From positions 93,709 to 125,265 of the forward strand of contig NW_005200233.1 in the NCBI RefSeq assembly GCF_000372725.1: a stretch of DNA of 31,557 nucleotides, read 5' to 3'. The stretch is from Emiliania huxleyi CCMP1516 (lineage: Eukaryota; Haptophyta; Isochrysidales; Noelaerhabdaceae). Position numbers and translations under genes: made by a program. This document shows, one piece after another, positions 16,898 to 26,886 of this stretch (positions within the stretch are counted from its first letter, which is position 1; each line of letters opens with the position of its first letter). The notes below the pieces were generated by a model that was not told where the DNA came from, made no database searches, and saw only the letters and a list, made by a program, of their open reading frames with translations.

Positions 16898-19800
16898 TCA
16901 CGACGTGATGTTGAGCGTGGCGTAGCGGCCGCTGCTCGCAGACGCCGTCTTGCCGCCGCGGCCGGTGGGGGCGGCGGCGCTGCCCGACGGCCTCCCCGCG
17001 GGCGCGTGCGGCTGTTTGAAGAGCTGCGGCTGCGAGGCGGGCGGAGGCATCGCCACCGCGCGGTTGGGCTCCATCACGGCGGCCTGAAGCGGACGCGCCA
17101 GCGAACCGCCGCCGTGCCGCGGCGGCGCGGCGGCGGCGGCAACCCCGCCGCCCTTGCGGGCGGGAAGGTGGGGCGGGTGGCGCCGGCTCGGCTCGGCCGC
17201 CGCACGCGGCGCCGCCGCAACACGCTGCCGCTTGGGCTGGTCGTACGACCCCTGCGCCCGCCTCTGGTGCCACGCTCCGTCCTCGCCTTCGTCCGAGTAC
17301 TCGGAGATGTCCTCGAGCGGCGACGCCGGCCGAAAAGGCTGCGGCGCGGCGTCGGACGCCTCGCTAAGGCCCCTCATCCACGGGTGCTCCTGTTCACGGC
17401 CGGGAGGTGTGAAGAGACGCCGATAAACGCCAGCACCTCTGAGGCCCGACGGCTCCTTGGCGGCGGCGACGGTGATGCGGCGCTGCGGGTCCAGCTCCAG
17501 CATCGCGCCGACGAGCTGCCTGCGAGATATGGGGAGATATGGGGAGATCTGAGGAGATGTGACGAGAGAATCTCGCGCCGACGAGCTGCCTGCGTGCTGA
17601 ATACACCGGCGTCAGGACGGTCTCGTGCACGTCAGGACGGTATCGTGCAAGAGTCGAGATATGGGGAGATATGGGGAGATCTGAGGAGATATGGTCTCGT
17701 GCAATAGTCTTTCAGAGCACCGCGTGGATACGAGGGGGGGCGAACACAGCGGAGGGCCGCGGAGTACAGTTGAGTCCGTGTCCTCTCGAGCGCTGGTTGG
17801 GAGACACGAATACGTACTCCACTGCTGCTGCTAGGAGGAGCTGACCTCGCGGCGGGGGAAATGCCCGGCCATGGCGCGTGCGCAAAATGGAGTGACGGCC
17901 GGATGCCTCGCCGGATCTGGTCGAAGATGGTATCGGAGCAGCCTGCGGTCTCGTTGAAGGGGGGGGAGCCGCAGAGCAGGATGTACCTACGCTCGAGATC
18001 GCATCTCGGGTGTGATCTCGGGTGATCTCGTTCAAGGGGGCCGCAAAGCAGGAGAGGACAGGATCACGCCCAAGGACCAGAGGTCGCACGCGGAGTCGTA
18101 GCCTGTTCACAGCTGCAGGTGTGAGCAGACGCCGTTCACAGCCGCCTCCTCCAGAGGTCGCACGCAGGCTCGTCGCCTCGCTTTGACTCGCGGCAGCCGA
18201 GCACTTCCGGCGCAAAGTACTGCGGCGTCCCGCAAAAGGTCGACGCGACGCGGTCCTACGGGGCGCGCGTCACGGACGTGTCGTGGACGTGTCCAGGCAG
18301 AAACCCGCGGCAGCTGCGAGGCGACAGGTGTGTCCTGGCCGACCAGCTTGGCGAGCCCAAAGTCGGCTATCTTGCAGACGGGGACAGCGCCGCCCTCGGG
18401 CGCAGCCTGCAGCAGGACGGGGCGCGGGCTGGAGGGACGGCCGAGCGGCAAGCCGAGGGGGTAGCCGAGGGCATCTCTCCCCAGATCTCGCCAGATCTCG
18501 CCAGCCCGCCTGCAGCAGGATTTCTCCGGCTTGAGGTCGCGGTGCATATCTCCCCAGATCTCCCCAGATCTCGCCAGACCGCCTGCAGCAGGATGTTCTC
18601 CGGCTTGAGGTCGCGGTGGACGATTGACTTGGAGTGGAGGTAGCCGACCTGCGGGAACGATCACACCGCCCTCGGGGTGCGAAGGCGGCCGAACGCAGCG
18701 GAGTACGTGTCCTCTCGAGCGCTAGTTGGGAGACAAGAACCGTCGTCCGCTTCTAGGACAGCCGACGGCATCGAGCAGCTGCGCCATGACGGCGCGCGCG
18801 CCCACCTCCTTGAAGGCGCCGTGCTCAATCAGGTGGTCGAAGAGCTCGCCTGCGGAGATACGGGGAGATATGGGGAGATACGGGGAGATATGGGGAGATA
18901 CGGGGAGATATGGGGAGATATGGGGAGATATGGGGAGATACGGGGAGATGTGGGGAGATACGGGGAGATACGGGGAGATATGGGGAGATCGGGTGGTCAA
19001 GGAGCTCGTTTGGCGAGATGTGGGGAGATGCGGGGAGACGTGGGGAGATGTGGGGAGATCAGGTGATCAAAGAGCTCACCGCCCTCGACGAGCTCCACCA
19101 GCAGACAGAGCTCGGTCTCCGTCTCAAAGACCTACTCTCGTTGTCGTGAAGTATGACTCCGCTCCACCAGCAGGCAGAGCTCGGTCTCCGTCGCGAAGAC
19201 GTCGTAGAAGCGGATGATGTGCGCGTGGTGCAGCGACTTGAGGATCCTCGCCTGAGATGTGGGGAGATATGGGGAGATATGGGGAGATATAGGGAGATAT
19301 GGGGAGACTTGAGGATCCTCGCCTGGAGCAGCGGGCAAGGAGCGGCTCCCTCACAGCGCGCAGCTGCTCCTCGGCCATCCCACTCCTCAGAGAGGATCGG
19401 GTGCAATCTCGCGTAATCTCGCGTACTCTCGCTCCTCAGAGAGCGTCAGCCGGGTGAGCTCGCATCTCCCCACATCTCCCCGCATCTCCCCACATCTCCC
19501 CACACCTCGGAGAGCGTCAGCCGGGTGAGCTCGCATCTCCCCACATCTCCCCGCATCTCCCCACATCTCCCCACACCTCGGAGAGCGTCAGCCGGGTGAG
19601 CTCGCATCTCCCCACATCTCCCCACATCTCCCCGCATCTCCCCGCATCTCCCCACACCTCGGAGAGCGTCAGCCGGGTGAGCTCGCATCTCCCCACATCT
19701 CCCCACATCTCCCCGCATCTCCCCACACCTCGGAGAGCGTCAGCCGGGTGAGCTCGTCCGGAGGCAGGCCTCTCGCGCGGCTGGCGGCGAGCAGCTTGCG

Positions 19801-21831
19801 CTTCTCGATCGCCTGAGATATGGGGAGATATGGGGAGATATGCGGAGATATGGGGAGATCTGGGGAGATATGGGGAGGTATGGGGAGATCTGGCGACCAC
19901 CGCCTTGGCAGCTGACTCACCGCTGATTCACAGCGGTCCACGCGCGGGGCAGCAGCCTTCCCGGAAGTGTCCCGGAAGTGTCTCGGAAGTGTCTCGGACG
20001 CGTCTCGGGTGTGGCAGTCTAGCTCCTGCTGACGGAGCCATCTCCTCGGTGTCTCGGGCGTGTCTCTGACACTGTCTAGGGCGTGTCTCGGGCGTGTCTC
20101 TGACAGTGTCTCTGACAGTGTCTCTGACAGTGTCTCTGACAGTGTCTCTGACAGTGTCTCTGACAGTGGCCCGCCTTCATCGCATACTTGTCGCCGGTCC
20201 GCCGGTGCACCACCTTGCGCCGGGTGGCAAAGGAAAAGTCAAGGAAAGGTCTAGGAACGGTCTAGGAAAGGTCTGGTGGACCCCTTGTGAACGGTGGCGA
20301 AGGAGATATGGGGAGATATGGGGAGATATGGGGAGATCGCGGTGGACCACCTTGTGCACGGTGGCGAAGGAGCCGCGGCCGAGCTCCTGCGGCGAGATGG
20401 GGGGAGATTGGGGGAGATAGGGGGAGATACGGCTCCTGCGGCGAGAAGACAGCAGAGTCGGGGCTGCGAGCACATACGGCTGCGAGCACGGCGGAGTGCG
20501 GCGAGCTGAGCGCACTAGGTGATGCGCGGAGCACGCCCTGCCGCACCCCTCCCTCTGGTGATGGGGAGAGAGGTGGGTGGGTGTTGGGGGTGGGTGGGTG
20601 GGTGGGTGGGTGGGTGGGGGGTGGGGTGGGGTGGGGCGGGTGGGGTGGGTGGGTGGGGGGGTGGGGAGGGGGGTATGCAGGCAGCGGTTTCCCAGCTACG
20701 CCCCGCGCCGCCACCGCCTCAAAGTCCGCCCGCGACGGCCCGCCCCCTCCCCCAGCGTCGACAAAGCTCGTGTTGCGGAGCAGCTTGGAGGAGGCCGGCG
20801 GCGGCGGCGGCGGCGGCGAGGCGCGCGCCGCTTCCCTGCAGGGCACGGCGGCGGCGCGCGGCGGCGGCGGCGGCTGTCTGGCCGTGGGGGGGCGCAAGTC
20901 TTGGTAGAGGTAGTGGTAGTGCGTCGGCTTGCCGCCGCCGCCGCCCGCCGCCTCGTGTGCCTGCGGGAGGGAGAAGCGTGGGGAGTTGGGGGAAGAGCGG
21001 GGAGGGAGGGGCGGCGAGGGAGGGGCGGCGAGGAGGGAGAGGGAGGGGAGGGGACGAGGAGGGAGAGGGAGGGGAGGAGAGGGAGGCGGCGGTGAGGGAG
21101 CGGCAGCGGGTCTCCCAAGCGTCTCCCAAGCGTCTCCCAAGCGTCTCGGCAGCGTCTCGGCAGCGTCTCGGAAGCGTCTCGGAAGGGTCTCGGAAGCGTC
21201 TCGGAAGAAGCGTCTCGGCAGCGTCTCGGCAGCGTCTTGGCAGCGTCTTGGCAGCGTCGCGCCTTTGCGCTCGGGTTGAGCAGCGCGATCTCGTCGCCGG
21301 AGGAGAGGATGTGGAGCTTAGACTTGCCGACCGCCTTGCCGTTGACGTACGTCCCGTTCGAGGAGCAGTCGAGCAGCTGCACCGCACCCTCCGGCGTGCG
21401 AAAGATCTTGCAGTGCGAGGAGCTGCGGCGGGGAGCGGCGAGGGTCGGCGGGGCGAGGCGTCGGAGTGCAGGGCGTCGGCGGGGCGCGGGACACTCGCAG
21501 ACGGGGGCGCCGCCGCGCGGGCGGAGTCGCGGGAGTGATGCAGCGATGCAGCAGGCTGCGACGCGCGCACACACCTCACGCGGGCGTCGTCGATCTGGAT
21601 CTGCGCGTGCGCGTTGGTGGTGCGACCCATGACGCACTGACGCTGCTTTAGCTCGTGGATCCCAGGCTCGGGCGCCAGGCAGATCAGCCGGCCCCAGGTG
21701 GCTTCGGGCGCCGCCTCGTCGCCGCCACTCTGGGCTGGTGGCGTCGTCTCTGGGCCGGTGTCGGGCTGCTGCGTGAGCTCCTGCGTCTCCCCCCCATCTC
21801 CGTACTCCCCCAGCACCACTTCCATCACCAT
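16898..21831 (-). CDS. FHA-domain serine/threonine kinase of Chk2/Rad53 type, about 17 exons
   Basis: Exons that keep frame and protein fit are 21831-21575, 21422-21263, 20960-20700, 20386-20351, 20213-20175, 19812-19729, one unresolved exon near 19390-19330, 19251-19201, 19131-19080, 18849-18767, 18648-18583, 18406-18335, 18255-18177, 18102-18060, 17986-17846, 17519-17456 and 17389-16898. The protein is roughly 670-690 aa. FHA domain (residues about 45-135): RLICLAPEPGIHEL, VMGRTT, RVSSSHCKI and CSSNGTYVNG, the phosphothreonine-binding residues. A Pro/Gly-rich linker follows. Kinase: ELGRGSFATVH (P-loop), YAMK (Lys), SIVHRDLKPENILL, IADFGLAK, TFCGTPQYFAPEVL, LWSLGVILYILLCGSPPFNE, then a basic low-complexity tail ending ATLNITS. 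All catalytic residues are present. Such kinases act in DNA-damage checkpoints; CaMK-like is the alternative. Almost every intron is bounded by duplicated exon sequence. Confidence 0.85.
17390..17428 (-). other. Repeated mini-intron, copy 5 (kinase, before the last exon)
   Basis: Sense strand GTTTATCGGCGTCTCTTCAC, ending CGGCCGTGAACAG before GAGCACCCG. Either this 39-nt unit alone is spliced (GT-AG, leaving nine extra codons) or the whole 17455-17390 segment is (GA-AG, giving the expected K-E-H-P-W join). Both keep frame. Confidence 0.6.
17520..17845 (-). other. Kinase intron 15 with introner family B/C and duplicated acceptor
   Basis: The sense strand starts AG|GTCAGCTCCTCCTAG and carries the family core CCAGCGCTCGAGAGGACACG. 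It reaches a first acceptor at 17581 (GTATTCAGCACGCAG then GCAGCTCGTCGGCGCGA). A 45-bp GATATGGGGA-type satellite follows, then a second acceptor at 17520 before GCAGCTCGTCGGCGCGATG. The 17-bp acceptor-side exon sequence is thus present twice, flanking the satellite. Units 5' and 3' match carrier intron 28227-28019. Confidence 0.7.
18103..18139 (-). other. 37-nt repeated mini-intron, copy 6 (kinase intron 13)
   Basis: Sense strand GTGAACGGCGTCTGCTCAC, ending GCTGTGAACAG before GCTACGACTCC. Same length and register as copy 1 in the plus-strand gene. Frame requires splicing from 18176, so the intron is a 37-nt exon duplication followed by the 37-nt unit. Confidence 0.7.
18649..18766 (-). other. 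Kinase intron 10, introner family B
   Basis: 118 nt from GTCGGCTGTCCTAGAAGCGG to the acceptor TTCCCGCAG. The core CTAGCGCTCGAGAGGACACG and TACTCCGCTGCGTTCGGCCG match introns at 17845-17730, 28227-28085 and 27515-27410. The first seven bases duplicate the start of the next exon. Confidence 0.7.
18850..19079 (-). repeat. ATCTCCCCAT satellite in kinase intron 9 with three exon-end copies
   Basis: Arrays of the 10-bp unit GGGGAGATAT (plus strand) alternate with copies of AGGTGGTCGAAGAGCTCGC at 18832, 18988 and 19062. Copies one and three are the real exon edges; the middle one is diverged. Confidence 0.9.
19252..19325 (-). repeat. Satellite flanked by exact exon duplication (kinase intron 7)
   Basis: CTTGAGGATCCTCGCCT occurs at 19238 and 19308 with seven satellite units between. 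On the sense strand both copies read AG|GCGAGGATCC, so splicing from the first to the second removes the insert exactly. Confidence 0.9.
19432..19728 (-). repeat. Fourfold extra copies of an exon 3' end with its donor (kinase intron 6)
   Basis: The 27-nt exon end GAGCTCACCCGG...CTCTCCGAG plus satellite GTGTGGGGAGATG is repeated in units of about 66-86 bp. Five copies in all lie between 19432 and 19756; only the one at 19729-19755 fits the exon. The last copy has CTCTCTGAGGAG, matching the acceptor side at about 19384. Confidence 0.85.
19813..20174 (-). repeat. Satellites in kinase intron 5
   Basis: GGGGAGATAT units (19815-19890), then GTGTCTCGGA-type units (19967-20010) and a regular 12-bp TGTCTCTGACAG array (20060-20168). 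A GTGAGTCAGC/GCTGACTCAC hairpin lies near 19910. Confidence 0.85.
20560..20690 (-). repeat. GGTGGGTGGG repeat in kinase intron 3
   Basis: G-rich on plus, C-rich on the sense strand, about 110 bp. It sits in the intron before the P-loop exon. The G-rich strand has quadruplex potential. Confidence 0.85.
21000..21262 (-). repeat. Satellites in kinase intron 2
   Basis: GGAGGGGAGG-type purine repeats (21000-21090) and a 10-12-bp GCGTCTCGGA/GCGTCTCGGCA array (21111-21255). The intron is bounded AAAG|GCGCGACG and GCAG|GCACACGAG. Confidence 0.8.
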
Positions 21832-22830
21832 GCTCGCTCTGTCCGCAGCGCTCGCGGAGAGGCGAGGCAGCGAAATGTTCGTTGAAGAGAGGCGCGCAGG
21901 CGAAAAAAATACAAGGACGGACGGTCAACATTCCTGTTCATACGCTGCCTCACTCCCCTCAAGATTTCCCCGCGACGTCCGTTGTCCATTAGTTGCGGTG
22001 TGTTGCTTTAGTCACTAGCCGGTGCGGCGCTGTTTGATTTTCATGGTCTCTTTTTCTGTGAGAGGGGCTTGTATGTTTTGGGTGCTGGTTGTGTCCAAAA
22101 AAAAACTGTTCAGTTTTCAAAAAGGGAGCTACCTGCTCCGGCGACACTAGGGACTCGGGCCTGATCCCGCACAAAACATCTCCACACTCTCTCCTCTCCT
22201 ATGACACGACTCTCCGACCTTGGGCTAGTTTCCCATGTTTCACCACAGGCGCCAACTGCTTCGCCGCGCGCTGCTTACAGCGTCAAGTGCGGCCCTTAGC
22301 TGAGTAGAACTCGAAGTGGGCGTCGAGGGGGCCTATAGTAGAGTGTGAGCCCGCGCGCGCTGCAAAGCTCGAGTGTGGGCGATGGCGCGAGCTGGGCCAT
22401 GTACTAATTGCGTGTGACTGTTTCTGCCGTCTTTGAGGGGGCGTGGGCGTAGGAGTGGTGCTCTGCTACCCTTGCAGCCGAGCGCCTTCTCTCAGCTCCA
22501 TTGCCTCTAGGGGGTTGTGGCCGTAGATTTGGCCCCCTAGCCCCCCTCTCCGAGAGCAGGCCTGTCCAGTCTGGGTGGGGCGGCGTTTCTTATAGCGCCG
22601 TCGTGGCGTGGATTGTTCCTGCCGATGTTGGGGTGTTGCCGAGGCGGCGTGTCGGGGTGTCGCCGTACGCGGAGGGTAGGCGAGCGATGGTGGGGTTCCG
22701 GGGCTTTGTCGAGGGTGGTAGTCGCCTCTGGTCTCGAGGTGTGAATGGAGCTGTGTCAGCTCTGACTAGATCTCGCGTGATATCGCATATCGGCCGTGTT
22801 GGCGGTTTCAGCGTGCTTTAGGCGAGGGAT
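21832..22830. other. Intergenic region upstream of the kinase
   Basis: About 1 kb with lower GC near 22020-22130, including an A9 run at 22097. Open frames, for example 22501-22821 plus, have no recognisable domain. It probably contains the kinase promoter (minus), but no defined motif is seen. Confidence 0.4.
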
Positions 22831-22869
22831 TTGGTTGGTGAGGGCGCGGGTGGGGCGCGTCCGAGGGCT

Positions 22870-23760
22870 TGCGGGCGCGGCCTCCTCTCCCAGAAGGTCA
22901 TCAAGGAGTTCATCGGGCAGCGGATCATGGTGCGTGCTGCCCCCCAAGCAGGCTCCAGAGGATTTCGTTCGGTCACCTCCACCCTTGGTGCAGAGGCGCG
23001 ACCGATCGGAGAGAGACTCCGCCCGGACACCGCCCGAGCACAGACCCCCTACCCGTCGGATCGCACAGGCCCCCCTCGGAGCAGCCCACACACAATCACG
23101 CATCGGCAGATTGAGTGCCTGAGTCAGGCAGACAGCACAGACAAGGAGAGGAGAGAGAGGAGAGCAGCCGAAGCTGGGAGAGAGAGAGAGAGAGATTTGT
23201 TTTGTTTTAAGCTGGGTGACGACGAACACGCACGAGCGACACACACGAGACACAAACACGCTCACAAGACACGTGGTTACAACCACGCGCCCCTCAGGAG
23301 CTAAGGTAGAGTGGAGCGTCCCAGACGCCTTGGTCCTCCCACGGGTGATGTATGTATGTAGAAAGATGAACAACAGTCAGGCTCGGACTGCTCTGGACAC
23401 CAACGCGGTATGGTTGGACGCGGGACAGATGATGACGACACGCACGAGCGACACAGAGACACAAACAAGCTCACAAGACACACAGCCAGCTGGCTGCCAC
23501 ACACCCTGAGTTGGCGTACACATAACTCAAGGCCGCGCCCCCCCCCTGATGTCGCCTCCCCCAGCCAAGTTGCCGAAGGAACAAACAAGGGCACACCAAC
23601 ACAACAGACGACAGGGGCGAGCGCGTGAGGCTAGAGCAGGCTTGCTCGTCCTCTAGCAATCTCGCCGCCGACCGCGAGGCCGGACTAGACCTGGGTGGGT
23701 CGTGTGAGGTGGCTCTGGTCACTCTCCTCAGAGGCTAGCCGCCAGCCGCTAGCCCTATCT
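22870..23760 (-). repeat. Two diverged tandem copies related to R1
   Basis: The sense parts GGTGTGTGGCAGCCAGCTGG and CATACCGCGTTGGTGTCC (complement of 23390-23510) align with 2715-2835 of R1 copy 1. A further weaker copy lies at about 22930-23290, with GTGTCTTGTGAGC and TGTGTCGCTCGTGCGTG. With 23868-24527 this makes three successive copies in one orientation. Confidence 0.6.
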
Positions 23761-23867
23761 CGCACTCACTGGCGGTGACAATTCTATGGGTGAGCGTATT
23801 CGAGTAGAGGCGCGTGAGCCGATTCTAAATCGCATGCCGGGCGAAACCATCAGGCAAACCCTGATTG

Positions 23868-24527
23868 ATTGATTGATGGGAAGGCGAAACACAGTCCGAC
23901 CAACGACTGGGACACCAACGCGGTATGGGTGGACGCTAGACAGGCGATGACGGTCACACAGGAGCGACACACAGAACCACAAGACAAGACACTCAGCCAA
24001 ACTGACTGCCACACATCCTGAGCGAACTTCCCTAGTCACCCGCGGCCGGACTCCATCCGACACGCGTCGCTGGGCGCTCAGAGCCGCGTCCCCTGCTCGC
24101 CACCCCGACGCCCAAGTGCGCCCGAGCGAACGACAGGCGGCACGCGAAGACTGGTTGCAATCCCGCCGACCGCGAGGCCGCGGGATGATGCGTGCGTGGT
24201 CTTGTAGTGGGTCTCGGAAGCTCTCCTCTCGGGCTAGGAGCCAGCCCCTCTCCCTTGCCCCCGGAACACTGTGTCCGAGTCGAGGCGTGTGCTTGCTGGT
24301 CGACGGCCGCGCGCGGTTGGCATTGTGACGACGGTTGCGCGCGGCCGCGGCGCGCCCGCCATGGTTCGGCGCGGCGCGCCTACCAGCGGCAGTTGTCGAG
24401 GCACGGGAACGCTTACCCGGGGTCATCCTCTGAGCCTGGTCGTCGGCGCCGCGATGCCACGGCGGCGCATTCGACGTCGTCGGCGCGCTGCCCCGCGTTG
24501 AGCCCCGCCGCTCGTAGCGACGGCCCT
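23868..24527 (-). repeat. Dispersed repeat R1, copy 2
   Basis: Inverse complement of 2198-2871. It starts with the GGCCGTCGCTACG edge and ends at TGATTGATTGATGGG (tail). It ends 19 bp before the ATG chosen for the sulfotransferase, so it may supply that gene's promoter or 5' UTR. Confidence 0.8.
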
Positions 24528-24545
24528 AGGGATCCCTACCATACC

Positions 24546-26397
24546 ATGCAAGTCTTGAACCCAGACAATGGTGAACCCAACTTGCCAAAACCTCCAACGA
24601 TGGGTGAACCGTGCGCAGTCTCCCTCGCACGGCAGCGCAGCTTCCTGGCGCGCTGCGACTCACGCAGCTTTGGCTGCGAGCGCAACGGATCTACGTCCAC
24701 TGTCTGGGTCTCTGGCGGCTGCCGCGGCGACTTTCTATGCGACGGCGTGCTGGTCTCGTGCGGCTTCGTCACACGAACGAGCCCCGAGCAGCGCTGCGGC
24801 TGCTCCGCGCCGCCGTTTCCACGTCGGGCCGAGGTGGCCGAGACGAGGCGGGGCACGCTGAGACGAGGCCGCCTTCGCAGCAAGCTGCTGCCTCCGTCCG
24901 CCGCAGCGGCTCGGATGCGGGCTCGGGCGGACCGGCGGTCGGAGCTACTCGCGGGCGGCGCGGCGAAGCGGTCTGCGTGGGGAGGCGAGTCGGCGGCGGG
25001 AGAGCTGGTCGGCAGTCGGCCGAGCGTGCTGGTGTTTCGCCACCTGGAGAAGACGGGAGGGACGACGCTGCGGCTCGCCTTCGAGGCGCACGAGAAGGTG
25101 CAGCCGGCCTTCGGGTTCTACGGCTACACGGGCCGCGCAGACATCAAGTGCCTGCCCAGCTGGCGCCGCGAAGGGTGCACCGCCAAGCGAGGCCTGTCGG
25201 GCGGCTGGTGGCGAAGCAAGCTATAGCCGAGATTTGCCCGCGATGTGGCCGCGATGGAGCCGAGATGTGGCCTAATACGGCCAAGACCCGGCCTTCACTC
25301 GGCCACAGGCGAGCCGTGGCGCGTGGTCGCGGACCTGCGCTCGTGGCCTCCGCCTCCCTTCGGAGGCGCGCTCACACACGCGCACTGGGCCGTGCACCTT
25401 TAATGCCGTGGCGCTCCTGTCCTTTAACACGTGGAGTTGCGAGGGCTGCCTGGCCCTCGCTAACCACCGCTGGGGGGGGGGGGGGGGGGGAAGTCTACCT
25501 CACCTCACCTTAGGCGCGTTCGTCGAGTTCCACATCGGGCCGCACTTGAAGGCTTGGCAGCAGACAATCGACTTGATCGAAGCGGACGCGCGCTTCCGCG
25601 CCTCCGTCTTGCTGGCCCTCACCTTGCGGGAGCCGGTCGCACTCTACGCGAGCTGGTGGCTCTACTACGGCCCCGGAATCTGCCACGACTTTCGCGCCCC
25701 CAACCCGGGCAAGTACACCCGCGAGTGCGCCTCGGCGGCGGAGTTTGCGACGCGGAACCCAAACCTGCAGACGTGGCTGTTGGCCAAGGGGGTGCTTCCT
25801 GGCTCAAACAAGACCGACCTCGAAAAGGCAGAGGAGCTTCTGCGGAGGGTGGACGTGGTGGGCGTGACCGAGGCCCTCCCCGCCTTCATGCGCGAGCTCT
25901 GCGGCAGGATGCGCCTCGGCTGCCCGCGTGGTCCAAATAAAAAAAGTGGGGCCATGCCGCCGCACTGCGTCGATCCGGGCCACACGCACAAGTCAGCGTG
26001 GTTCCGCCCCGAGTTTGCGGCGAAGCGGAACCGCAGCGGCTTCAGCGACGGCAAGACGTGGACGGCGGAGGGCGACACGGCTTTCCGCGCTGCCGTCCGC
26101 GACGCCGCGCCGCACGACGCAATGCTGTACGCGAGGTACCGTGAACGGTGGCTCGGCCCTTCGGCGGCGGCGGCGGCACCCGCCCCCGCGACGTGCAGCG
26201 GACGTGAGCTGCGCCAGCACACACACCAGTGGGTGGCGGTGACGGCGGCGAGGCCGGCGCTCAAGGAGTGCGCGGTCGTCGGTGTGGACAAGGGCCGTGC
26301 TTGTCGCTGGGCGCTCTGCCGGCGGGTGGATCGGAATGCTTCTTGCCCGGCCGCCACGTGCGCTAACAGGGGCGCGGGGTGCAGGGGTGGCGGGTGA
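24546..26397 (+). CDS. PAPS-dependent sulfotransferase, two exons, about 509 aa
   Basis: Exon 1 is 24546-25191 and exon 2 is 25514-26397, joined AG|GCCTG ... TTAG|GCGCG in frame. The N-terminal part contains SFLARCDSRSFGC and STVWVSGGCRGDF, a Cys-rich motif resembling DUF3011-type IWVxxGCRGxF repeats. The catalytic part has VFRHLEKTGGTTLRLAF, the 5'-phosphosulfate loop that binds PAPS, then AFVEFHIGPHL and LREPVALYASWWLYY for the 3'-phosphate. It likely adds sulfate to glycans in the Golgi. The C-terminus has eight Cys in a basic tail. No signal anchor follows this ATG, so either an upstream exon is missing or the start is elsewhere. The intron holds GCCGAGAT-type repeats and a poly-G run of about 19 (25472). 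Confidence 0.7.
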
Positions 26398-26886
26398 GCT
26401 AGCCTGGGACCAATGAGTGCGTGTGATCTCGAGTGATCAAGGAAGCACGAGGGCTTCGCCGACGAGATCGCGCGGCGGCCACTAGCACCACCGCACATAA
26501 AATCTGCCCACACAACACAGATTCTATCATGAAAAAAAACTACGTGTACGCTGAAGTGTCGCGCGCCTGTCGGAGAGAGGCAGAGACCGACTAGAGTAGA
26601 CCTGTGTCGGAGACCGACTCGTGCCGATGTGGGCAGTTTAAACAGGATATCCTGCCGCATGCGCATCGGTACACGGTAAAGACTAAAGTAGTCGGTTCCG
26701 ACAAGCACCGGAGAGGGCAGTCCGGTCAGCGCGATGTTACACACAGACGACAGAGCTATCTTGAAAGAACACCTATTCCGCTGTTGTTCGGTCTCTGTAT
26801 ACAACTTTGCAGAGCGCTCCACGCTGACCGCCGAGGGAGGGCGGGCTGTGGTCGAGGGCCAAGCTGCAGGGGGGGGGGGGGGGGGG
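26398..26886. other. Intergenic region between two convergent genes
   Basis: No gene seen. Contains CGGAGACCGACT and related short repeats near 26570-26620 and a poly-G run (about 26869-26886) immediately beyond the carrier stop codon. Confidence 0.5.

Noticed and set aside
20262..21931. Long minus and plus frames overlapping kinase introns
   Set aside because: They join intron satellites to exon parts. The kinase alignment requires splicing instead.
22831..23304. 157-residue plus frame containing KVIKEFIGQRIM
   Set aside because: It overlaps the R1-related repeat, lacks family resemblance, and ends in simple-sequence peptides.
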